Shown: piece after piece, positions 57,241-64,000 of the stretch
Numbering within the stretch: position 1 is the first letter of the stretch
Layout of the letters: each line of letters opens with the position of its first letter
NCBI RefSeq assembly: GCF_029869545.1
Contig: NZ_JARWQD010000249.1
Coordinates: 22,054-86,053, forward strand
Length of the DNA stretch: 64,000 nt
Direction of reading: 5' to 3'
Source: Nocardia wallacei
Lineage (GTDB): Bacteria; Actinomycetota; Actinomycetes; Mycobacteriales; Mycobacteriaceae
Notes under the pieces: model-generated
What the model saw: only the letters and a program-made list of their open reading frames with translations
Told to the model about the DNA's origin: nothing
Database searches by the model: none
Translations under genes and position numbers: made by a program

Positions 57241-59240
57241 TGGTGCACCTCCCGCGCATCCGAGTCGAGAATGAGAGTGTGCTGCCCCGGCTTCAGCGCG
57301 AGCTCCTGGGCGTGCGGTGCGCCGCGGTTGTCGCGCCACGTGATCCGCACCGGCAGTGCGGCATTCGGATCGACGTCGCCCAGCCCGAGGTGGATATCGG
57401 TGGACCGCTTGCCCGCGTGGCCGCTGCCGCCGTCGAGCTGCTGCAGGTGGGTCTTGCCGTCCGGGGTGGTGACGGTGACCTCCGCGCCGAGCGCGGGCGA
57501 TCCGAGGATCGGCTTGCCCGCCAGGGTGGTGGCGCCGGGCGTCGCGGTGAGGGCCGGGGTCAGCAACCGCAGCGACAGCGACTTGCCTTGGCGCGGTGCG
57601 TCGTTGCGGTAGTAGACCGGCGCCTCCCACTGCCGGGCCACGGCGAAGCTGAGGGTCCCGGTGCCCGTCGGATCGCCCACCGCGACGCCGCGGGTGGGTG
57701 TGCGGTCGAAGATGTCGAGGGCGGGGGAGATGTTGATGAACCTGCCCTCGGCGTCCTGGGCGAAGAATCCGATCCGGTTGTTACCCGAAATGTCGGCCTT
57801 GCCGGTGAATTTCGGCCATGCCCACGGGTAGGGGCCGAAGTTGTCGTTCATCGTCGCCAGCTCCTGCACCTGCGGCCAGCGGGTGGTCTGGCCCTTGATC
57901 ATGCCGTTGGTGTGCACGATCTGCGGTCGCCCGCTGTTGTCGAAGTCGGCGATCTTGGCGTCCCAGCCCCAGCCGTTCCAGGCGGTGCCGTTCTCGGTGG
58001 CCCGGTTCTCGAACGGGGCGATCCCCGAGGCCATCTTGGCCGCGGCGTCCTTCGGGTCGGCCGCGGTGTTGATGAACGCCTGGTTACCCTCGACCGTGCC
58101 CCAGCGCTGCGCGATATTGCTGACGAACAGGTCGGTGCGGCCGTCGCCGTTGAGGTCGGCGAAGTCCGCGCCCATGCCCTTGAACGAATCACGCCCGAGC
58201 ACAAAGGACTTCGGGTCGGCCGGGCCGCGTTCGCCCTCGGCGAGCCCGAACTCGATGTGACCCGGCCTGGACTTGTTGACGAACATCCGGTCCATGCCCA
58301 TGTCGTTGGCGACGAACAACTCCGGCAGCTGGTCGCCGGTGAGGTCCTGGGTCGCCGCGGCGAGCGTCCAGCCGCGGTCCTTGCCCTCCGGCAGCGCACC
58401 GACCACCTCGCGGTAGGTCGCGGTCGGCTCGGGACCGCCGGTGCTGCCCTGGAAGGTCAGAACATGGTCCTGGGCGCCGTTGGTGGCGTTGGAGAACGAC
58501 TCGTTGAGCGTGAGGCTGTCCGTGCCGTTCGGGCCGATGAAATCGCCGTCGGGGAAGTAGTCGCCGAGGTAGATGTCGGTATTGCCGTCGCCGTCGAAGT
58601 CGGCGACGCTCGCGGCGAGGGTGAACCAGCGCGGGCCCTGGTAGCTGCCGTCCGGGGTGGCGGGCGGGGTCACCGTCTCGACCGGCCGGAAGGCGTTGTT
58701 GTCCAGCTTCTTCGCGCCCGGCTTGGGCAGATGGATGATCGGCGTGCGGCCGCCGTAGTAGACCATCAGGCCGATCCGGCCCGAGTGGTCGAAGTCGCCG
58801 GGCACGCATCCGGCCGGGATGGTCTCACCGTCGACCGGCAGCGGCCCGGCCTCGAGCACGAACGGCGCGTACCGGCTGGTGTCGCTGTCGGGGGTCGGGG
58901 TGACGATGACCTTGTCGGAGCGGGAATCGACCAGGCACAGGTCGTCGGCGCGTCCGTTGCCGTCGATATCGTTGATCGCGATGGCGGAGTTGACCGACGA
59001 CATCCAGCCGTCGATGTGCTGATACCGCGGCTCGATGTGGCGGATCTTGTTCTCGGGCAAGCCCGGCGGCAGCGCGATCGGCATCGGCGTGAAGTGGAAG
59101 CCGCTGGCCACCCGGCCCTCGGCGCTGTACTCGTTCGGTGCGACCATGGCCGAGCGCGCCGGGACGAACAGCAGTGTCATCAGGGCCAGTGCTACCAACG
59201 GCACCAGCGCTTTTCGCAGTAGATTCGGCGGTAGCTTCAC
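57237..59240 (-). CDS. Secreted FG-GAP / ASPIC-UnbV (CRTAC1-like) protein
   Basis: A 667-residue exported protein. The N-terminus (RKALVPLVALALMTLLFVPARSA) is a signal peptide or anchor. At least six FG-GAP/VCBS-type Ca2+-binding units follow, e.g. NDIDGNGRADD, GDFDHSGRIGL, ADFDGDGNTDIYLGD, DLTGDQLPELFVAND, ADLNGDGRTDLFVSN, ADFDNSGRPQIV, predicting a beta-propeller. The ASPIC-UnbV module (about 590-660) includes LGAEVTVTTPDGKTHLQQLDGG. In enediyne clusters UnbV is conserved but unassigned. ATG 59240 overlaps the oxoamine synthase stop. It likely acts outside the membrane, perhaps binding or modifying the product. Confidence 0.87.
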   Translation of the reverse strand: MKLPPNLLRKALVPLVALALMTLLFVPARSAMVAPNEYSAEGRVASGFHFTPMPIALPPGLPENKIRHIEPRYQHIDGWMSSVNSAIAINDIDGNGRADDLCLVDSRSDKVIVTPTPDSDTSRYAPFVLEAGPLPVDGETIPAGCVPGDFDHSGRIGLMVYYGGRTPIIHLPKPGAKKLDNNAFRPVETVTPPATPDGSYQGPRWFTLAASVADFDGDGNTDIYLGDYFPDGDFIGPNGTDSLTLNESFSNATNGAQDHVLTFQGSTGGPEPTATYREVVGALPEGKDRGWTLAAATQDLTGDQLPELFVANDMGMDRMFVNKSRPGHIEFGLAEGERGPADPKSFVLGRDSFKGMGADFADLNGDGRTDLFVSNIAQRWGTVEGNQAFINTAADPKDAAAKMASGIAPFENRATENGTAWNGWGWDAKIADFDNSGRPQIVHTNGMIKGQTTRWPQVQELATMNDNFGPYPWAWPKFTGKADISGNNRIGFFAQDAEGRFINISPALDIFDRTPTRGVAVGDPTGTGTLSFAVARQWEAPVYYRNDAPRQGKSLSLRLLTPALTATPGATTLAGKPILGSPALGAEVTVTTPDGKTHLQQLDGGSGHAGKRSTDIHLGLGDVDPNAALPVRITWRDNRGAPHAQELALKPGQHTLILDSDAREVHQ

Positions 59241-60598
59241 GAATGTTGCCCCTCTTGTTCGGTGAACCCGTCGAACACCGCACGCACGGTGTCCAACGCG
59301 TGGTCGAGCTGTTGTTCGGTGTGGCGGCAGTTGATGAAGAACCGCAGCCGGGCCTCGCCCGCCGGGACGACGGGATGGCCGATGGCGTTGGCCATCACGT
59401 CGTGTTCGAGCAGTTCCATCGACGCCCGCACGGCCGGTTCGTCGGCGCCGGTGATGATCGGGGTGATCGGCGTGCCCTGCCCGTTGCCGGTGTCGAAGCC
59501 GAGCTCACCCGCACGCCGGTAGAAGTACTCGGAGTTGTGCCGCAGTGCCGCAACGCGTTCCGGCTCGTCGTGCAGCACGGCCAGTGCCTCGAGCGCGGCG
59601 GCCGCGGCCGAGGGCGCGGGGGAGGCGGTGTACATGCTCAGGCCGGAGGCGGAGTATTTGAAGCCGTCGACCAGCTCCTTGTTGGCCGCCAGATATCCGC
59701 CGACGCTGCCGATTCCCTTGGACAGCGTGCCCATCCAGACATCGATCGCGTCGCCGGGCAGGTCGAAATGTTCGCGCACGCCGAGCCCGCGCTCGCCGAG
59801 GACGCCGAACGAATGCGCCTCGTCGATCATGATCGAACAGTTGTATTTCCTCGCCACCTCGATGATTTCGGGCAGCCGCACGATATCGCCGTCCATGCTG
59901 TACACGCCCTCGATGAGCACCATCGCCCGTTCGAAGCTGCGCCGCGACATCGACAGGATCGCCTCCAGCGACTCGGGGTCGTTGTGGCGGAACGTGACTC
60001 GCTTGCATCCGGCCCACTCGGTGCCCTGGATGATGCTGTTGTGGATCAGCGCATCGCACACGGCGATATCGCGCTTGCCGAGCAGAAACGCGACCGCGGC
60101 GGCATTGGTGAGAAATCCGCTGGCGGTGACGATCGCGGCGTCGGTGTCGTAGATGCGGGCGATCTCCGACTCCAGCTCCCCGTACAGCGGCAGCTCACCG
60201 GCGACCAGCCGCACCGCGGCCGCGGAGGTACCGTACTGTTCGATGGCCGCGACCGCCGCGGCGTGCACGCGCGGTTCGGCGGCCAGGTCGAGATAGCCGA
60301 AACTGCTGAAGTTCAACATATCCCGGCCCGCGAACCGGGTGACCGGGCCGCTGATCCCTTCGTGCGGCAGATAGTACGGGTTGATCACCCCGGCCCCGCG
60401 GGCCCAGGTGTCGAACCGCGCCCACTTCTCGGTGGCCTCGACCACGCCGGGGTGATCGCGGAAGGTGGTGTCGAGGGTCGGCCGCGCCGCCGGTGAGTCG
60501 GATGCCGCGGTGGCGGTCGCCGTGGCGGCGGACCCGTTGGCGTCGGGGTCGTGTTTGGACATCAGGGAGCGCGCCAGTGCGCGCGCGTCGGTCGTCAT
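59237..60598 (-). CDS. Alpha-oxoamine synthase (AONS/serine palmitoyltransferase family)
   Basis: A 453-residue class II PLP enzyme that condenses an amino acid with an acyl thioester, losing CO2. D259 (MIDEAHSFGVLG) and the PLP lysine K294 (GTLSKGIGSVGG) are in place; NFSSFGYLDLAAEP and GTSAAAVRLVAGELPLYGELE are family blocks. An Ala/Thr-rich tail of about 40 residues precedes the fold, maybe a docking segment for the PKS. It starts 10 bases after the PKS stop, so it most likely releases the chain from the ACP as an alpha-amino ketone, as Fum8p-type enzymes do. The amino acid is unknown. Confidence 0.9.
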   Translation of the reverse strand: MTTDARALARSLMSKHDPDANGSAATATATAASDSPAARPTLDTTFRDHPGVVEATEKWARFDTWARGAGVINPYYLPHEGISGPVTRFAGRDMLNFSSFGYLDLAAEPRVHAAAVAAIEQYGTSAAAVRLVAGELPLYGELESEIARIYDTDAAIVTASGFLTNAAAVAFLLGKRDIAVCDALIHNSIIQGTEWAGCKRVTFRHNDPESLEAILSMSRRSFERAMVLIEGVYSMDGDIVRLPEIIEVARKYNCSIMIDEAHSFGVLGERGLGVREHFDLPGDAIDVWMGTLSKGIGSVGGYLAANKELVDGFKYSASGLSMYTASPAPSAAAAALEALAVLHDEPERVAALRHNSEYFYRRAGELGFDTGNGQGTPITPIITGADEPAVRASMELLEHDVMANAIGHPVVPAGEARLRFFINCRHTEQQLDHALDTVRAVFDGFTEQEGQHS

Positions 60599-60608
60599 GG
60601 GCGATTCC

Positions 60609-63600
60609 TCACGCTGCGGTCGGTTCGGTCGTCGTTGCTTCTTCCTGTGCGATCTGGGCGGCGATCTTGGCGCCCAGGCCGCCGAGCGAGAGTCCGGCGC
60701 CGATCGAGAGCACCGACATCTTCACGCCGAGGCTCTTCACCACGCGGGCACCGAATTCCATGGCCATCAGCGAATCCAGGCCGAGCTCGCTGGTGGGGGT
60801 GTCCAGGTCCACGGTGTCGGCGTCGACACCGAGGACGGTCGCGAGCTGTTCGGCCAGCAGCCACGCCACCACCTCGCCGCGCTGCTCGCTGTCGATGGTG
60901 AGGATCTCGGTGCGCAGCCCGCCGGTGCCGCCGCCACCCGCCGCGGTGACCAGTTCGACGAATCGGGGTGCCTTCGCCGAGGAGCGGTGCGCGAGGGCCC
61001 ATTGCGCCCAGTCGATATCGAGCACGGCGCACTGCGGCACGTCCAGCCGCAGGCATTCCCACAGCAGCACGGTGGCGAAATCCATGTCGAGCGAGCCGTA
61101 TCCGGTCATCTCCGCGTACCGCGACACCGCCTGGGAGTCGGCCATCCCGCCGTCGCCGCGCATGAAACCCCAGTCCACCGAGACCGCGGGACGGCCCTGT
61201 GCGCGCCGCGTCCAGGCCAGCGCGTCGAGCACGGAATTGGCGGAGGCGTAACCCAATTGGGGCGACAGTCCCGCGATGCCGCTGGCGGAGGCGTAGAGCA
61301 CGAACAGGTCGAGGTCGGCCCCGGCCTCGGTGGTGGCGCGGTCGAGGTTCAGCGCACCGGCGACCTTGGGTTCGAAGATCTCGCGCAGTGAGTCCACGGT
61401 GATCTCGGGGATCTCGGTGTTGTTTACCACGCCCGCGGCGTGGATGACACCGCGCAGCGGCGCCCCGCCCGACTGGATGTCGGCGATCAGCGCGGCCACC
61501 GCGTCGTAGTCGGCGACGTCGATGCGGGCCTCGCGCACCGCGACACCCTCGCGGGCGAACTGCGCCAGCTGCTCGCGGGCGGCGTCGGTGATGGCGCCGC
61601 GCCGCCCCGCCAGCACCAGGTTCCGGGCCCCGGCGCGCACCAGGTGCCGCGCGGTGGCCAGGCCGAAGGCGCCGAAGCCGCCGGTCACGAGATAGCTTGC
61701 GGCCGGGTCGATCTCGACCTCGCGGGGGATGTGGCGTACCGCGGGCCGCTCCTCGCGCAGATCCAGCACCACGCGGCCGATCTGCGCCGAGCGGGCCACC
61801 GTCTCGAATGCCTCGGGGAGGCGGTCGAGCCCGAAGACGGTGTTGGGCAGCGCCGTGTACTCGCCGTGGTACATCGCGTCCACCACCCGGCGGGCGGCGT
61901 GGCGGACCTGTTCGGGCCGCCGCGCGAGAATGCGGTCGATGTCGACGGCGAAGAACGACAGGTTGCGGTCGAACGGCCGCAGATCGATCGCGCCCGATCC
62001 GTAGATGTCGGCCTTGCCGATATCGACGATGCGCCCGAATTCGCCCGCGACCCGGAAGTTCTGCTGCAGGATCTCCCCGGGCGCGGAGCTGTAGACGACG
62101 TCGACGCCGGTGCCGCCGGTCAGGGCCAGCACCTCGTCGACGAAGCTGATGGATCGGGAGTTGAGCACCTCGTGCGCGCCGAGCGCCCGCACCCGGTCGC
62201 GCCGCTCGGCGGTGCCCGCCGTGGCGATGACCCGCGCGCCCATCCGCAGCGCGACCTGCACCGCCGCCATGCCCATGCCACCGGCCGCGCCGTGCACCAG
62301 CACCGTCTCGCCGGGGCGGACCCGGGCCAGCTCGCCGAGGCCGATCTCCGCGGTGAACAGTGGCATCACCGAGGTGCAGTGCATCGGGTCGAAGGTGCCC
62401 GGCGGGAAGATGTCCATCGGGGTGGTCGCGCCGGTGTCGGGGCGCAGCGTGACGTAACGGCGGACGATTCCCGGTGCGACGACCGAGATCTCGTCGCCGG
62501 GGGAGATGCCGGTGACCTCGCTGCCGACGCGTTCGACGACGCCGTACCCGTCCATGCCGATCTCGGTGCCGAAGAACGTGCCGTCGAGCTCGCGCTCGGT
62601 GAGCACGCCGAGCACCTTGAGGGTGTCCTTGTAGTTGAGTCCGACCGCCTGCATGCGGATCTCGATCTCGTCCGGGCCCGGCGCGACGCGGTCGGTGGTG
62701 CGCAGCGCCAACTCCGGCAGCAGGCGGGACCGTGGAATATCGAGGCGGAAGGAACGATTCGGGTCGGTGAGCGGTGCGGGGACGTCCCAGCGGGCGAGGT
62801 GGGAGCCGAGGGTGCGGCGCCAGCGGATCGTCCAGCACGCCCCGGCGCGCAGGGCGACCTCGTCGACGACGGTGTCGGCGTAGACCTGCTCGAGGATATC
62901 GGCGGCGGCGGATCCGGGTTCGGTGTCGACCAGCCGCCACTGGCCCGCGGGCAGTTCGTTGAGCAGTTCGCGCCGCCCGCCCGCGAGTGCCGCGTGCTCG
63001 GGCCGGGCGAACCGGTCGATGGGCAGGCACAGCGCGTTCTCGGTGACCACGACGGCGCGGACGTCGGCCGCGAGAGTGGTGTCGTCGGCCGCGTGCGGCT
63101 TCGAATCATCCAGGGACAGCAGTGCTTTCACCGCCCGCGCCACCTGTGCCAGGCCGTGCACGTTGTGCATGCCGTCCAGGTCGGTGCTCGCGACCACGAC
63201 CAGCCGCAGCCGCTGGATGCCGGGCCGCGCGTGCGCGCCGCGCAGCAGGTCGAACAGCTGCTCGTCACCCAGGGCCGAGGCGTGATCGCCGACGGTGACG
63301 AGTTCACCGGTGCGGGTGCTGGCGATCTCCTTGGCGCGCTGGGAGATCTCGGCGCCCAGGTTGATCACGACCAGCGCCTCCTCCTCGGCGGGCAGCGCCG
63401 GCGGCGCGGATTCCGCGGTGTCGGACACGATTTCCCACACGGGTTCGTAATACAGCTCGTCGAGCTGGTCGGACAGGGATCGCGGCGGGGTGAGGGTGCG
63501 GAACTGCACGCCGGTCAGCGCCAGCGCGACATCGCCCGCGGCCGAGGCGATCCGGATATCGGCGCGCAGCGGGTCGCCGGGATCGCGGGTGACCACGACC

Positions 63601-64000
63601 ACCGGGTGCTCCGGAATCGGGCCCGTCCACCGCACGCCCGCGATCGCGCCCGGGATCACCACGTCCGCGGCGCCCGCGCCGTGCCGGGCGGCGGTGGCGG
63701 CGTAGAGCGCGGCGAAACACTGCAGGGCCGCATCGATGACGGCCGGGTGCGCCAGGTGCCGGTGTCGGGCATCGGGCTCCGGCGAACCGATCTGGGCGAC
63801 AACACCTTCCGGCCCGACCCACACCGTGCGCAGCAGCCGGAACTCGGGTCCGTAGCTCAGCCCGTGCTCGGTCATGCTGTCGTAGAGCGCGTCGGCCGGG
63901 ACGCGGTCCGCCGCGGCGGGCGGCGTCACATCGACCGTGGTGGCGTCCACATCGGCCTCGATCAGGCGGCCGTAGGCATTGAGCGTCCAGTCCGCGGCGG
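60609..64000 (-). CDS. Reducing type I polyketide synthase, C-terminal part (cut by window edge)
   Basis: The visible 1,130 residues are the end of a large PKS whose N-terminus (expected KS, AT, start of DH) lies beyond 64,000. In order: the rest of a DH domain (about 64,000-63,480; YGPEFRLLRTVWVG, HPAVIDAALQCF), a linker or structural domain, an ER (about 62,740-61,730; GLNYKDTLKVLG, VLVHGAAGGMGMAAVQ), a KR (about 61,700-61,090; VTGGFGAFGLATARHL, SVDWG and the Tyr in LGYASANSVLDALA) and an ACP (about 60,890-60,690; LGLDSLMAME). A full reducing loop predicts saturated carbons. There is no thioesterase. It is not an enediyne-type PKS in the part seen. Confidence 0.9.
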   Translation of the reverse strand, partial: AADWTLNAYGRLIEADVDATTVDVTPPAAADRVPADALYDSMTEHGLSYGPEFRLLRTVWVGPEGVVAQIGSPEPDARHRHLAHPAVIDAALQCFAALYAATAARHGAGAADVVIPGAIAGVRWTGPIPEHPVVVVTRDPGDPLRADIRIASAAGDVALALTGVQFRTLTPPRSLSDQLDELYYEPVWEIVSDTAESAPPALPAEEEALVVINLGAEISQRAKEIASTRTGELVTVGDHASALGDEQLFDLLRGAHARPGIQRLRLVVVASTDLDGMHNVHGLAQVARAVKALLSLDDSKPHAADDTTLAADVRAVVVTENALCLPIDRFARPEHAALAGGRRELLNELPAGQWRLVDTEPGSAAADILEQVYADTVVDEVALRAGACWTIRWRRTLGSHLARWDVPAPLTDPNRSFRLDIPRSRLLPELALRTTDRVAPGPDEIEIRMQAVGLNYKDTLKVLGVLTERELDGTFFGTEIGMDGYGVVERVGSEVTGISPGDEISVVAPGIVRRYVTLRPDTGATTPMDIFPPGTFDPMHCTSVMPLFTAEIGLGELARVRPGETVLVHGAAGGMGMAAVQVALRMGARVIATAGTAERRDRVRALGAHEVLNSRSISFVDEVLALTGGTGVDVVYSSAPGEILQQNFRVAGEFGRIVDIGKADIYGSGAIDLRPFDRNLSFFAVDIDRILARRPEQVRHAARRVVDAMYHGEYTALPNTVFGLDRLPEAFETVARSAQIGRVVLDLREERPAVRHIPREVEIDPAASYLVTGGFGAFGLATARHLVRAGARNLVLAGRRGAITDAAREQLAQFAREGVAVREARIDVADYDAVAALIADIQSGGAPLRGVIHAAGVVNNTEIPEITVDSLREIFEPKVAGALNLDRATTEAGADLDLFVLYASASGIAGLSPQLGYASANSVLDALAWTRRAQGRPAVSVDWGFMRGDGGMADSQAVSRYAEMTGYGSLDMDFATVLLWECLRLDVPQCAVLDIDWAQWALAHRSSAKAPRFVELVTAAGGGGTGGLRTEILTIDSEQRGEVVAWLLAEQLATVLGVDADTVDLDTPTSELGLDSLMAMEFGARVVKSLGVKMSVLSIGAGLSLGGLGAKIAAQIAQEEATTTEPTAA

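Noticed and set aside
55131..64000. Enediyne biosynthetic cluster
   Set aside because: UnbU, UnbV and DUF1702 homologues are present, but the visible PKS has an ER and a terminal ACP, unlike PKSE, and no enediyne thioesterase or other core gene is seen.

Overview
The window is high-GC actinobacterial DNA, most like Nocardia or a close relative in the Mycobacteriales. Evidence for this includes an Hip1-type lipoprotein hydrolase, a ChoD-type cholesterol oxidase, an antigen-85-type secreted esterase, a LytR-CpsA-Psr enzyme, a LigC/Prim-Pol pair like Rv3731/Rv3730c, an XRE-DUF5753/DUF397 pair, and many apparently leaderless genes. No rRNA, tRNA, CRISPR array, insertion sequence or prophage was recognised. 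Genus assignment is inference.

Layout. 1-4.7 kb: end of a TetR gene, LigC plus Prim-Pol repair operon, a cold-shock protein and a secreted peptidase. 4.8-8.8 kb: two convergent DHA2 drug exporters separated by a strong hairpin; the second is divergent from a TetR gene. 8.8-13.1 kb: an operon of MgtC-like protein, double-domain ABC permease and ABC ATPase, headed by a recognisable M-box (Mg2+) riboswitch and a short leader ORF. 13-19.3 kb: acyl-CoA dehydrogenase, TetR, a CPA1 antiporter with a zinc-finger tail, a small coiled-coil protein and a RodA/FtsW protein. 19.3-24.8 kb: four genes joined by ATGA-type overlaps (SufS-like enzyme, HMA-domain protein, Y4yA-like PLP protein, CysK-rhodanese fusion), a candidate uncharacterised sulfur/amino-acid pathway. 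24.8-31.8 kb: a flavin split-barrel protein, a membrane protein, a DUF2599 lipoprotein, TerD plus a degenerate HAD protein, ChoD and TetR. 31.9-44.7 kb: LCP protein, DUF397/XRE, a LexA-type repressor, a second ATP-dependent DNA ligase, secreted enzymes, a BASS transporter, and a divergent BVMO/alcohol dehydrogenase pair. 44.7-50.8 kb: two GAF-ANTAR proteins, CheR-PAS and CheB signalling genes, AraC and an NmrA-like protein.

50.8-64 kb is a biosynthetic gene cluster running off the right edge. A reducing type I PKS (partial) is followed by an alpha-oxoamine synthase, a secreted FG-GAP/ASPIC-UnbV protein, an RnfD/UnbU-like membrane flavoprotein, a DUF1702 protein and a ketosphinganine-reductase-like SDR, nearly all translationally coupled. 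Next to it are a geranyl-diphosphate C-methyltransferase homologue, an isopentenyl diphosphate isomerase and two paralogous UbiA-family enzymes. Read together, the genes suggest a polyketide chain released onto an amino acid (sphingoid-base logic) combined with a C-methylated prenyl unit. UnbU/UnbV/DUF1702 are otherwise known mainly from enediyne clusters, yet the PKS part that is visible is not of the enediyne type.

The strongest candidates for something undescribed are the PKS/oxoamine/methyl-prenyl cluster, the M-box-controlled MgtC-ABC operon, and the four-gene PLP/sulfur operon.
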